In this document: positions 17,635 to 26,388 of the stretch, one piece after another
Numbering within the stretch: position 1 is the first letter of the stretch
Layout: every line of letters starts with the position of its first letter
Assembly: GCF_017873175.1 (NCBI RefSeq)
Contig: NZ_JAGGJW010000003.1
Span: forward strand, 408,392-472,391
Length of the DNA stretch: 64,000 nucleotides
From: Neorhizobium petrolearium
GTDB lineage: Bacteria > Pseudomonadota > Alphaproteobacteria > Rhizobiales > Rhizobiaceae
Direction of reading: 5' to 3'
Notes under the pieces: model-generated
Told to the model about the DNA's origin: nothing
Database searches by the model: none
The model's input: only the letters and a program-made list of their open reading frames with translations
Position numbers and translations under genes: made by a program

Positions 17635-18510
17635 TCAAAGCCCCGGCGCTGCGCGACCATAGAGGCCATTCGGACGCACAAGAAGGATGAGCGCCATCAG
17701 CGCGAACATCACGATCGTCGCCATTTCCGGTGCGAACAGCGACGTCATGCTGACTGCCACGCCGACGATAAGACCCGCGATGACAGCGCCTGCAAGCGAG
17801 CCCATGCCGCCGATGACTGTGACCACGAAAGCTTCGGCGAGCACCAGCGTTCCCATTTCGGGAGAGACATTGCGCATCGGCGCGGCGAGCACGCCGCCGA
17901 GTGCGGTGATGCCGACCCCGATGCCGAACACGACCAACCACAGCTTGCTGATATCGACTCCGAGCACCCGCATGATCAGCGGATCAGCCGATCCGGCCCT
18001 TACGATCAGTCCGAATTTCGTCCTTTCGAGACCAAGCCACAGAAGGAGCAGCACGGCGAGGACGACACCGATGACGAACAGCCGATAGAGCGGAAAGAAA
18101 CCGATACCGAGATTGACCACGCCGCGCAGAGCCGCCGGCGTGGAAAACGGAATTCCGTCGGTGCCGAAGAGGATGCGCACGGCTTCCACCAGCACATAGC
18201 CGAGGCCGAAAGTCAAAAGCAGCGGATCATCTGGCGAACGACCATAAAGGGGACGGATGAGAAAACGCTCAATGAGCATGCCGAACAGGCCGATCAGCAC
18301 CGGCGCCAGCACGAGAGCCCACCAGAAACTCCCCGTCAGCCCGGCCACATAAAGACCCGCATAGGCACCCACCATGAACAGCGCCCCGTGCGCAAAGTTC
18401 ACGATGCCCAGCATGCCGAAGATGATCGACAGGCCGAGCGCAACCATGATCAGGATCGCGCCGAGCGCGAGGCCTGAAAACAGCTGCATCGCAATGAGTT
18501 GCACAGTCAT
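17635..18510 (-). CDS. livH: Branched-chain-type ABC transporter permease, LivH-like
   Basis: 291 aa, standard LivH length. The N-terminal stretch GLSIIFGMLGIVNFAHGAL and the coupling loop MRVLGVDISKLW are family hallmarks; about eight hydrophobic helices follow. It begins about 30 bases after the binding-protein gene and is followed closely by livM, consistent with a single transcript. Confidence 0.92.
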   Translation of the reverse strand: MTVQLIAMQLFSGLALGAILIMVALGLSIIFGMLGIVNFAHGALFMVGAYAGLYVAGLTGSFWWALVLAPVLIGLFGMLIERFLIRPLYGRSPDDPLLLTFGLGYVLVEAVRILFGTDGIPFSTPAALRGVVNLGIGFFPLYRLFVIGVVLAVLLLLWLGLERTKFGLIVRAGSADPLIMRVLGVDISKLWLVVFGIGVGITALGGVLAAPMRNVSPEMGTLVLAEAFVVTVIGGMGSLAGAVIAGLIVGVAVSMTSLFAPEMATIVMFALMALILLVRPNGLYGRAAPGL

Positions 18511-18543
18511 AGGTTCATCCGTCCCGGAATATCGGCTCTTGTC

Positions 18544-19794
18544 TCAGCTCTTGAAGCCGAGTTCGGAGCAGCTTCTGAGAATGCTCTCCGAGGCCGGCTC
18601 GTTGGCGACGATCTTGAAGAGATCGGCATCCGACTTCATGTCGCTCTTGGCTTTCGATTCCAGCACGAGAACCGACTGTACCGACTGATGGTCGCACTTG
18701 CGATAGAATTGCTCGCCCTTCGCAACGTCGTATTTCAGTGCCTCCATGGCCTCGATGACCTTCTGCGGTTCGGTTCCGCCGGCCTTCTCGATCGCCATGA
18801 GCAGCGACGCGACGCCGGTATAGCCGTAAGCACCGTAGTCGGTCGGTATCGCTCCCTTGTACTCGGCGCGGAAGACGTCATTGAAGGCCTTTGCCGACGG
18901 TACGGTTTCTTCGAGTCCCCAGTAATAGTTCGCGCCGCCGACCACGCCTTCAAAGACTTCCGGATCGACCGCGAGGCGCTGGTTGTGCAAGATAACGGGC
19001 ACGACGATCTTCATCATGTCCTTCACGCCGAAATCCACCGCCTGCTTGATCGAATTCGCCTGGTCGCGGCCGAAATTGCAAATGCAGAGGATATCCGGAT
19101 TGAGCGACAGGATGGTCGGGATGAAGGTGGAATAGTCCGCTGCACCGAAAGGATGCAGGATCTCGCCGACCGTCTCGGCACCGATCACCTCGGCAGCCCG
19201 CTTGAAGCCGGTCAGCATTTCATGGCCATAGGCATAATCGGCCACCAGATAGGCGACTTTGGAGCCCTTCTGGAAGGAATGCCTGGCCACCACCGCCGTG
19301 GTCATGGTCGGGTTCAACGCCTCGTGGAACGTATAGGGGCTGAAGTCCTTGATCTCGTTGATCGTATCCGACTGGCTGATCGAAACATAGATCATGTTGC
19401 GCGCACGGGTCACTTCGTTGACTGCAAGCTGCACGGCGCTCGAAAGCGCCCCCACCACCGCATGCACTTTGTCCTTCTCGATAAGTTCAAGCGTACGGGT
19501 TGCGGCTTCGCCGGCGTTCAGCTTGTCGTCACGGACAAGCAGCTCGACCTTGCGGCCTGCAATACCACCCTTGTCGTTCGCCAGCTTGACCGCGAGCTGG
19601 GCGCTGCGCACCTGGTCGTTGGCCTCGGCTGCAAACGGACCAGTGAGCGGCGTCGGAAAGCCAATGCGGATCGTCTCCGCCTGGGCCCGCGCGATCCACG
19701 GCATCGAAAGCGCGCCAGCGGTTCCGACCAGCCCTATCAGTGCGGTACGGCGGCTGATCGGCCTTTGGACCAGCTTATCAATTCCCTTCGTCAT
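18544..19794 (-). CDS. ABC transporter substrate-binding protein, branched-chain amino acid type
   Basis: 416 aa. The ATG at 19794 follows GAGGAGGAC at good spacing; an ATG eight codons upstream has no such site. The leader contains ISRRTALIGLVG followed by AQAETIRIGF, a twin-arginine-like export signal. The periplasmic-binding fold type I features are seen in PLTGPFAAEANDQ and in GAYGYTGVASLL. The LIV-type binding proteins beside aromatic pathways often bind aromatic acids. The gene follows the Mo hydroxylase large subunit in one operon. Confidence 0.9.
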   Translation of the reverse strand: MTKGIDKLVQRPISRRTALIGLVGTAGALSMPWIARAQAETIRIGFPTPLTGPFAAEANDQVRSAQLAVKLANDKGGIAGRKVELLVRDDKLNAGEAATRTLELIEKDKVHAVVGALSSAVQLAVNEVTRARNMIYVSISQSDTINEIKDFSPYTFHEALNPTMTTAVVARHSFQKGSKVAYLVADYAYGHEMLTGFKRAAEVIGAETVGEILHPFGAADYSTFIPTILSLNPDILCICNFGRDQANSIKQAVDFGVKDMMKIVVPVILHNQRLAVDPEVFEGVVGGANYYWGLEETVPSAKAFNDVFRAEYKGAIPTDYGAYGYTGVASLLMAIEKAGGTEPQKVIEAMEALKYDVAKGEQFYRKCDHQSVQSVLVLESKAKSDMKSDADLFKIVANEPASESILRSCSELGFKS

Positions 19795-19829
19795 TGTTGT
19801 CCTCCTCCTCTTGGACATGTGTGCATGCG

Positions 19830-22199
19830 TCAGATCTTGCCGAGCGCTTTCAGGATGCGGGTCGGCGTCATCGGTATCTGCGACAGCACCGCGCCATGAC
19901 CGGCAAGCGCATCGTTGACGGCATTCATCGCGGCAGCAGAAGCGGCAGCCGTGCCGGCCTCGCCGACGCCCTTGGCGCCGAGTTCCGTGTCGCGGGTCGG
20001 CGTCTCCACATGTGAAATCTCGATGTCGGGCATTTCGCAGGCCATCGGCACGAGGTAATCGGTGAGCGAGCCGTTGGTGAGCTGGCCTTCCGCGTTGTAG
20101 AGGCATTCCTCGAAGAACGCCGCGCCGAGCCCCTGAACCACGCCACCTCGGATCTGCTCGTCGACCAGAAGCGGATTGATGATGCGGCCGCAATCCTCCA
20201 CCACCCAGTGCCGAAGGATCTTTACGAAGCCCGTCTCCACATCGACCTCGACGAGTGACCCCTGCGCGCCGTTGGTGAAGGCGAAGGGGTAGCCCTGCGG
20301 GGCATAATGATGGGCGACCGAGAGCTGCGCCTGCGTGCCAGGCGGCAAGGTGTCCGACCGAAAAAAGGCGATGCGGGCCACTTCCGCCAAACTGATCCGC
20401 TGCTGACCGGTAGTTGCCTCGATGATCCAGTCCTCGCGGATATCGAGTTCGCCAGGCTGCGCCTGCAGGATGAAACCCGCGATCGAGAGAAGATTGGCCT
20501 TCAGCCTGCGCGCCGCCTGCAGCGCTGTCTCGCCACCGATGCCTGCCCCGCGGCATGCCCAGGTCGCGCCACCATGCGGCGTCATGTCCGTATCGCCGGT
20601 CATGATGCGAACCTTGGCGCGATCAACGCCTAGCTGGTCCGCGACGATCTGACCAATGACGGTCTCGGTCCCCTGCCCCTGCTCGGTTACGGAGATCGCG
20701 CAATGCACCTCGCCGGATGGCGTCAGTTTGACGACCGCGCCGTCCTGCGCGGAAATACGCGCCCCGCCAACGCCGTAAAAGGCTGGGCTGGGATTGGTAA
20801 TCTCAACGAAAAGCGCTATGCCGATGCCGCGCAGGATGCCTTTCTCGCGCAATTTCGCCTGTTCCTCGCGAAGCGAGTCGTAATTCATCAGCGACCGCAG
20901 GCGCGAAAGGCAGACTTCGTGGGAGAGCTTCTCGAACTGGTAACCCGTCGGCGACTTGCGCGGATAGCTGTCGTCAGGGATGAGATTGCGGCCGCGGATA
21001 TCAAAAGGATCGAGCGCGAGCTCACGCGCCGCCTTATCGACCATGCATTCGGTCACCGCACAGGCGATCGGATGGCCAACGGCGCGATACTGGCTGGCCT
21101 GCACCTTGTTCTGGAAAACCACCGAGAGCTTTGCCCTATAGGCGGAGAAGTCATAGGGGGCGCCCATCAACCGGACGACCTGGTTGCCTTCCACGGCGCT
21201 GGTACGCGGGTAGCTGGAGAATGGACCGATCGCGGTCACGTCGTCGACTTCCATGCCGGTGATACGGCCATCCTTCCCGACTGCAAGCCTTGCCGTAACG
21301 CGATGGTCGCGGGCATGAATGTCGGAAACGAAGGATTCCATTCGATCCGCCACATATTTCACCGGCCGGCCGAGCAGGATCGAAGCCCCAACCGCCGCCA
21401 TCTCCTCGTGATAGACATGCAGCTTCATGCCGAAGGAGCCGCCGATATCCGGCGCAATTACGCGGACATTGGCTTCCGGAATTCCGAAATGGCGGGAATA
21501 GACATCCTGGAACTGATAGGGCGTCTGAGTGGCGTGATGCGCCGTCAGCCGGTTTTCGCTGGGATCATAATCAGCGACGATCGCCCGAGGCTCCAGCGTC
21601 ACGGCCGTATGCCGACCGAAGATGAAGCTCTGCTCCACGGTCAGATCCGCCGCCTCCAAGGCTTCATCGACACCGCCAGCGTCAAGCTTCATCGAAAAAC
21701 AGAGATTGTCGTCGAGTTCCTCTGAAATCGCGCCTGCGGACATAGCCTCAACCGGGTCCGCAAGCGCCGGCATCTCCTCGATGTCGATCATCACCAGTTC
21801 GGCGGCGTCCTCGGCGATTGCCCGGCTGTCGGCGACGATCAGCACGACCGGCTGGCCGGACCAGGTCACCTTTTCCGTTGGAAGCGGCAGTTGCGGTGGC
21901 GACTTCATATTCTTGAAGTGATCGAGCGTGCCGACCCAGGGCGTACAGATCGCCGCGAGATCCTTGCCTGTGAAAACGGCGCGAACGCCCGCAAGCGCCG
22001 CGGCTTCATCCGTGTCGATCGAGAGAATTCGTCCGTGGGCATAGGGGCTGCGGACAAAGGCCGCATAGAGCATGCGCGGCAGGACAAGGTCAGTGACATA
22101 CCGCCCCTTGCCTTCGAGCAGGCGTTTCGCATTCGGCCGGGAGACCGAACGGCCGATATAGGAATTGGGCCTGTCCAGGGAGCCGGCGGACACGTTCAT
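19830..22199 (-). CDS. Molybdenum hydroxylase large (Mo-cofactor) subunit, CoxL/xanthine dehydrogenase family
   Basis: 789 aa, normal for CoxL/CdhA-like subunits. The ATG at 22199 overlaps the stop of the 2Fe-2S subunit gene (ATGA). Domains: aldehyde oxidase a/b hammerhead (about residues 20-130) then the Mo-binding domains, with GGSFGMKLHVYHEEM and the C-terminal GVGEAGTAAA carrying the catalytic glutamate. The active-site loop reads QYRAVGHP, not the AYRCSFR of true CO dehydrogenase, so this is a hydroxylase of a ring or aldehyde, not CODH. Caffeine dehydrogenase and similar enzymes share this three-subunit build. Confidence 0.9.
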   Translation of the reverse strand: MNVSAGSLDRPNSYIGRSVSRPNAKRLLEGKGRYVTDLVLPRMLYAAFVRSPYAHGRILSIDTDEAAALAGVRAVFTGKDLAAICTPWVGTLDHFKNMKSPPQLPLPTEKVTWSGQPVVLIVADSRAIAEDAAELVMIDIEEMPALADPVEAMSAGAISEELDDNLCFSMKLDAGGVDEALEAADLTVEQSFIFGRHTAVTLEPRAIVADYDPSENRLTAHHATQTPYQFQDVYSRHFGIPEANVRVIAPDIGGSFGMKLHVYHEEMAAVGASILLGRPVKYVADRMESFVSDIHARDHRVTARLAVGKDGRITGMEVDDVTAIGPFSSYPRTSAVEGNQVVRLMGAPYDFSAYRAKLSVVFQNKVQASQYRAVGHPIACAVTECMVDKAARELALDPFDIRGRNLIPDDSYPRKSPTGYQFEKLSHEVCLSRLRSLMNYDSLREEQAKLREKGILRGIGIALFVEITNPSPAFYGVGGARISAQDGAVVKLTPSGEVHCAISVTEQGQGTETVIGQIVADQLGVDRAKVRIMTGDTDMTPHGGATWACRGAGIGGETALQAARRLKANLLSIAGFILQAQPGELDIREDWIIEATTGQQRISLAEVARIAFFRSDTLPPGTQAQLSVAHHYAPQGYPFAFTNGAQGSLVEVDVETGFVKILRHWVVEDCGRIINPLLVDEQIRGGVVQGLGAAFFEECLYNAEGQLTNGSLTDYLVPMACEMPDIEISHVETPTRDTELGAKGVGEAGTAAASAAAMNAVNDALAGHGAVLSQIPMTPTRILKALGKI

Positions 22200-22696
22200 G
22201 CCTCCTCCTCCGCCACCTTGGCGCGCCAGCGCTCGCCGACCGTCCGCTCGATCGCGTCGACGATCGCCTCGTAGCCCGTACAGCGGCAATAGTTTCCGGA
22301 AAGCGCATCGCGGATTTCCTCGCGGCTCGGAACCTTGCCGGACGACAGGATGCCGTAGGCGCTGACCAGCATGCCGGGCGTACAGAACCCGCATTGCAGC
22401 GCATTGCGCTCGTGGAATGCCTTCTGGAGATCGGTGATTGCATCGCGTGACGTCAGCCCCTCGACCGTCTCGATCACGCATCCGTCCACTTGTACGGCAA
22501 ACATCAGGCAGGCATGGACGGGCTGGTCGTCGATGAGCACCAGGCAGGCGCCGCAAACGCCCATCTCGCAGCCGGCATGGGTGCCAGTAAGCTGAAGGTC
22601 CTGGCGCAGGAAATCGGCCAGCGTGGTTCTCGGGGCAACGAACGCCTCAACCTCCTCGCTATTTACCGTCAGCGAAACCGCGATCTTGCCACTCAT
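22196..22696 (-). CDS. Molybdenum hydroxylase 2Fe-2S subunit, CoxS-like
   Basis: 166 aa. Both [2Fe-2S] clusters are encoded: the plant-type one with CEMGVCGACLVL plus a following HACL cysteine, and the second with CGFCTPGM and CRCTGYE. It passes electrons from the Mo site to the FAD subunit. Overlaps both neighbours by 4 bases, so the three subunits are made in step. Confidence 0.93.
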   Translation of the reverse strand: MSGKIAVSLTVNSEEVEAFVAPRTTLADFLRQDLQLTGTHAGCEMGVCGACLVLIDDQPVHACLMFAVQVDGCVIETVEGLTSRDAITDLQKAFHERNALQCGFCTPGMLVSAYGILSSGKVPSREEIRDALSGNYCRCTGYEAIVDAIERTVGERWRAKVAEEEA

Positions 22697-23553
22697 GGCC
22701 TCGCCTCCAGCCGCCCCAGCAGGCGGCCGAGCAACACGCGCGCCAGATGCAGGCGCATCTCGACGGGCGTGTGCTCGTCACCAGGAGGATCAAGATCGAC
22801 ATCAAGGGCTTCCTGCGCCTCGCGGATAATTTCGAGCGTCAGGCGGCTCCCCGTAAGGATGGCTTCGGCGCGTCTCGCCCGCATGGGCGTAGGCCCTGCC
22901 GACAGAAAGGCAATCCCTATGCGCTCGATGCGATCGCCGTCGTATTCCGCGTTCACACCGGCACCGACGAGCGCATAGTCGCCGCGGCGACGGGCAAGTT
23001 CGTCGAAAGCGTAGCGGGTCTTTGCAGTCGCGACCGGGATGTGAACGGCCCGGATCATCTCACCGGACTGGAGCGCTGTCTCATAGAGACCGAGAAAAAA
23101 ATCGGCAATCGCGACGCGCCGATCGCCTGCGAACGAGGCGATCTCGACCTCCGCGTCAAGCGCCAACGCCATGGTGGGAAATTCCGATGCAGGATCGGCC
23201 AGCGCCAGGCTGCCGCCGAACGTCCCCTTGTTACGGATCGCAGGATGGGCGACGAAAGGTGCCGCTTTCGAAAGCAGCGGCGCATGTTCTGCCACCAGTT
23301 CAGAGTTGAGGATTTCGAAATGGCGGGTTGTCGCCCCGATGCGGAGCCTATCTCTCACGACGGCAAGGCCATGCAGTTCCTCGATACGTGCGATGTCAAT
23401 GAGCAATGCCGGTGCCTGGAGCCTTAGCGCCAGAGCGGGAACAAGGCTCTGCCCACCCGCGATATAGGCCGCATCGCCATCAGCATCCCCAAAGGCCCGC
23501 AGCGCCTCCTCGACGGATTGCGGGCGCACATATTCGAAAGCTCTCGCCTTCAC
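22693..23553 (-). CDS. Molybdenum hydroxylase FAD subunit, CoxM-like
   Basis: 286 aa from a GTG at 23553, chosen because GGGAGGAG precedes it at ideal spacing and the protein then begins KARAFEYVRPQSVEEAL, the family's usual N-terminus; an in-frame start 57 bases upstream lacks a site and would reach over the promoter. FAD-binding motifs AGGQSLVPALALRL and the pair GATTRHFEIL / NKGTFGGSLALADP are present. First gene of an operon running to livF. Confidence 0.9.
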   Translation of the reverse strand: MKARAFEYVRPQSVEEALRAFGDADGDAAYIAGGQSLVPALALRLQAPALLIDIARIEELHGLAVVRDRLRIGATTRHFEILNSELVAEHAPLLSKAAPFVAHPAIRNKGTFGGSLALADPASEFPTMALALDAEVEIASFAGDRRVAIADFFLGLYETALQSGEMIRAVHIPVATAKTRYAFDELARRRGDYALVGAGVNAEYDGDRIERIGIAFLSAGPTPMRARRAEAILTGSRLTLEIIREAQEALDVDLDPPGDEHTPVEMRLHLARVLLGRLLGRLEARP

Positions 23554-23585
23554 CGGTCTCCTCCCGATGGCCGCTGGAATTTGTG

Positions 23586-23595
23586 ACCACTTGGT
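23586..23595. promoter_or_regulatory. Putative TetR operator, copy 1 (ACCA-N2-TGGT)
   Basis: ACCACTTGGT, an ACCA/TGGT palindrome 33 bases upstream of the Mo-hydroxylase operon start. Flanks read GTGACCACTTGGTTAC; on the opposite strand this becomes TAACCAAGTGGTCAC, matching the flanks of copies 2 and 3. Likely bound by the divergent TetR protein. Confidence 0.6.
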
Positions 23596-23634
23596 TACAT
23601 TATTCCGCAAGGTGGCTGCCGGTCAACAAAAATT

Positions 23635-23644
23635 ACCAAATGGT
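23635..23644. promoter_or_regulatory. Putative TetR operator, copy 2 (ACCA-N2-TGGT)
   Basis: ACCAAATGGT within ATTACCAAATGGTCTCAA. It is 22 bases (two helical turns) from copy 3, with which it forms an extended direct repeat of about 17 bases with two differences. Confidence 0.6.
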
Positions 23645-23656
23645 CTCAAATAAATT

Positions 23657-23666
23657 ACCACTTGGT
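23657..23666. promoter_or_regulatory. Putative TetR operator, copy 3 (ACCA-N2-TGGT)
   Basis: ACCACTTGGT within ATTACCACTTGGTCTCAA, 83 bases before the TetR start. Its placement near the regulator gene suggests autoregulation as well as control of the hydroxylase operon. Confidence 0.6.
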
Positions 23667-23748
23667 CTCAATCGCAACTTGCGCTATCGCTGAGAAAGCA
23701 ATGCGTTATGTGCCGCAGATGGCGAGCGGTCGTGGATTCAGGAGTGCA

Positions 23749-24441
23749 ATGACGGATCAGCTGAATGTCCCGGAAGGCGGGCATGGCCGGCCAAAGCCAC
23801 GGCGCCCCAAGCAGTACATGCGGGCAACCGAGCGGGAGCAATTCATTCTGGAAGAGGCCGTCCGCTTCTTTGCCGAGCATGGTTTCGAGGGGCAGACCCG
23901 GGAACTCGCAAAGAGGATCGGCATCACCCATTCGGCGATCTACCGGCATTTTCCCAGCAAGGAGGCGCTGATCGAGCGCGTCTACGAACACGTCTATCTA
24001 AGCCGCTGGGACGAAGCCTGGGCAGGTTTGATTACCGATCGCAGCCGACCGCTCGAAGGCCGGCTCACGGAATTTTACCTTCAGTACGTGAACCGCGTCT
24101 TCCATTATGATTGGGTAAGGATCTTCGTCTTTTCCGGGCTGAAGGCATTCGACATCACACCACGCTATCTCGACATCGTACGGCAGCAGATCATCGAACC
24201 TGCCTGCCTTGAGCTTCGTCATGAACTCGGGCTACCCGGGGCGGACGAGACGCCGCTGACCGAGCGGGAAACTGAACTCTTTTGGGGATTGCACGGCCGC
24301 ATCTTCTATCTGGCGATCCGGCGTTTTGTCTATTCTACGCCAACACCGGTATCCTTGGACGATATCGTCCGAGACGGCGTTAAGAGCTTCATGCTCGGCG
24401 GACCGGAAGTCGCAAAAGCGATCGTGCAGGCAAAAGCCTGA
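23749..24441 (+). CDS. TetR/AcrR family transcriptional regulator
   Basis: 230 aa from the ATG at 23749, which has AGGAG four bases upstream; earlier in-frame starts at 23662 and 23701 would run into the operator region. The helix-turn-helix is TRELAKRIGITHSAIYRHF (about residues 45-63). The C-terminal ligand domain is long and aromatic-rich. Divergent from the Mo-hydroxylase/LIV operon with three palindromes between them, so it most likely represses that operon until the imported substrate or its product binds. Confidence 0.9.
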   Translation: MTDQLNVPEGGHGRPKPRRPKQYMRATEREQFILEEAVRFFAEHGFEGQTRELAKRIGITHSAIYRHFPSKEALIERVYEHVYLSRWDEAWAGLITDRSRPLEGRLTEFYLQYVNRVFHYDWVRIFVFSGLKAFDITPRYLDIVRQQIIEPACLELRHELGLPGADETPLTERETELFWGLHGRIFYLAIRRFVYSTPTPVSLDDIVRDGVKSFMLGGPEVAKAIVQAKA

Positions 24442-24510
24442 TCGGTCATTCCGCTGATCGTCGTCTGCTTCAGGTACTCCACGTTTCTCGAACGCCTTTA
24501 GACCTCATGC

Positions 24511-25293
24511 TCAAATAGCAAAGCTGTTCGACAAGCGATCAAGATCTTCCGAGATTGCCACCGCTGCCGACTGCAGAATTGGGACATAGCGATCGCAGGC
24601 CTCCTGCTCCGAACTGAAAGCCGATTTGAAATAAGTCAGTCCTATGCTCGCTATCACTCGCCCCCCCTGGCCGACGATGGGAACGCCGATGGTATTGGAG
24701 TTCTTGGGCTCCACAAGCGACGAGCGTGTTGCATAGCCGGATTCACGTACCTTTCCGACAAGCCTTTTCAGTTCATTGGGATGATGGCTCAGCGCGTTCT
24801 CCGGATCATCCGACCTTTTAAGAATATCGATGATCATGTCGAACTCGTCCTTGTCGAGAAACGCCAGATATGCCAGCCCAAGTCCGCGCGTAAGCAGGCA
24901 CAGCCGCTTGTTCACGGTGCTGTGGAAGGGGGAGATCAAGCTATCGGGAACCGTGCTGAAGCGCACCACCATCCCGTCATAATCCGGGAGGGCGATCGCG
25001 ATCGGCCATTTGTGCTTGCGGGTGATCGCGATAGCCCATGCACGCCCCGCCTCCACGACCAGCGGCCCCTTGTGAAAGCCGGAGCTGAGGGACGTCACCA
25101 GCGCACTGACACAGTATCCCCCCTGCCGCACATCATTCTCGACATATCCTGCATCCTCAAGCGTGCGCAGGATACGCACGAGAGTGGGCTTCGGAAGCTT
25201 CGTTCGGGCATGCAATTGGGCAATCGTGTTGATTGGCTGCAGATTCAGCTCCTGCAAAACATTCATCGCGCGCTCGATCGCTCGAATGCCCAT
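24511..25293 (-). CDS. IclR family transcriptional regulator
   Basis: 260 aa from the ATG at 25293, which follows GGGGGAGGAAGATCA; the open frame further upstream lacks a site. N-terminal winged helix: TKLPKPTLVRILRTLEDAGY (about residues 35-54); C-terminal IclR effector domain ending SIGLTYFKSAF. Divergent from the DUF6282-like gene. A TTTC-N7-GAAA palindrome in the shared promoter, and two more before the aldolase at 29573, point to it as the local regulator of the catabolic cluster. Confidence 0.9.
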   Translation of the reverse strand: MGIRAIERAMNVLQELNLQPINTIAQLHARTKLPKPTLVRILRTLEDAGYVENDVRQGGYCVSALVTSLSSGFHKGPLVVEAGRAWAIAITRKHKWPIAIALPDYDGMVVRFSTVPDSLISPFHSTVNKRLCLLTRGLGLAYLAFLDKDEFDMIIDILKRSDDPENALSHHPNELKRLVGKVRESGYATRSSLVEPKNSNTIGVPIVGQGGRVIASIGLTYFKSAFSSEQEACDRYVPILQSAAVAISEDLDRLSNSFAI

Positions 25294-25325
25294 TGATCTT
25301 CCTCCCCCTGGAATCGCTGCTACAT

Positions 25326-25342
25326 ATTTCGACTGGCGAAAT
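25326..25342. promoter_or_regulatory. Putative IclR operator, ATTTCG-N5-CGAAAT
   Basis: Perfect 6-5-6 inverted repeat in the 122-base space between the divergent IclR gene and the DUF6282-like gene. Its core TTTC-N7-GAAA recurs twice upstream of the aldolase gene. Confidence 0.6.
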
Positions 25343-25415
25343 GCGTGGGATGATAGGTTGTCGCTTTCCGGTGTCAAGTTTTAGGGGAGTCCTCGGATGC
25401 AAGCAGGGGAATGTC

Positions 25416-26363
25416 ATGGCTTCGACAGACGATGCGAAACGCAACAGGGAAGAAGTGAGACGGCTTATGGCCGGCATAGATGATGCCAGAGCAAATGCCT
25501 TGCTGAAGGGCGCCATCGATCTTCACGTTCACTCCGGGCCGTCAACCATGCCTCGGCAGCTCGACCATATGGAGGCGGCCGAGGAAGCCGCGGCGGCAGG
25601 GATGCGCGCCATCCTTTTCAAGGATCACCACTACTCGGTCTCCCCGGTCATACCGATGATGGAACGCATTTTCGCAAACCCGGACTTTGCGATGTACAGC
25701 GGCCTGGTCCTCAACAATTCCACCGGGGGGCTGAACCCGTTCGTCGTCGATGCGCAACTGAAGATGGGCGCCAAGTTGATCTGGATGCCGACGGCCCAAG
25801 CAGCCAACCATATCCGTAGCGCTCACCGCAAGACGCGGCTTGCCTCGAACGTCCAGCTCAGAAACTCGCCGGCCCTGACGGTCGTTGATCCATACGGGGA
25901 AATCCTGGACGAGGTGAAGCAGATCCTCGATCTCATTGCCGAATTCGATGTCATCCTGTCCTCGGGTCATCTGCATGTCTGGGAAATCTGGAAGCTCTTC
26001 GATGAAGCACGTGCACGCGGCGTCAAGCGGCTGCTTGTCAATCATCCGATGTACGGATTACACTTTACCTATGACGATATCCGCGAACTGGCGCAGCTCG
26101 GCGCCCTGATCGAACAGTCTGCCGGGCTCTATGTCGATTCCCGCTTCAACACCTATACGCCGGAAGAGCTCAGGGAGCATATTCTTGCAGCTGGGGTCGA
26201 ACATTCCTCGATCGGTTCGGACCTTGGGCAGGTCGACAATCCCACACCAGTCGAAGGCATGCGTCAAGCCATCAAGCTCTGCCTGGCGCTCGGCTTCACG
26301 GATGCGGACGTGCGGACCATGGTGGCAGACAATCCGGCTCGCCTGGTCGGATTGACGTCATGA
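25416..26363 (+). CDS. DUF6282-like family protein (putative metal-dependent hydrolase)
   Basis: 315 aa from the second of two close ATGs (25416), which is in frame and has AGGGGA upstream. The sequence looks like a TIM-barrel metallohydrolase: DLHVHSGP (H37, H39), FKDHHYS, SSGHLHVW, VNHPMY and a late GSDLGQ aspartate, all candidate metal ligands in the order expected of amidohydrolases. I recall related proteins being grouped as DUF6282; no reaction is known to me. It is the first gene after the IclR operator and is followed 25 bases later by a quinone oxidoreductase gene. Confidence 0.7.
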   Translation: MASTDDAKRNREEVRRLMAGIDDARANALLKGAIDLHVHSGPSTMPRQLDHMEAAEEAAAAGMRAILFKDHHYSVSPVIPMMERIFANPDFAMYSGLVLNNSTGGLNPFVVDAQLKMGAKLIWMPTAQAANHIRSAHRKTRLASNVQLRNSPALTVVDPYGEILDEVKQILDLIAEFDVILSSGHLHVWEIWKLFDEARARGVKRLLVNHPMYGLHFTYDDIRELAQLGALIEQSAGLYVDSRFNTYTPEELREHILAAGVEHSSIGSDLGQVDNPTPVEGMRQAIKLCLALGFTDADVRTMVADNPARLVGLTS

Positions 26364-26388
26364 ACCCTTTCGGCATGGCGGGTGAGAC

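Noticed and set aside
19830..23553. True CO dehydrogenase (coxMSL)
   Set aside because: The large subunit lacks the AYRCSFR active-site loop and no CO-specific maturation genes are near; kept as a general Mo hydroxylase.
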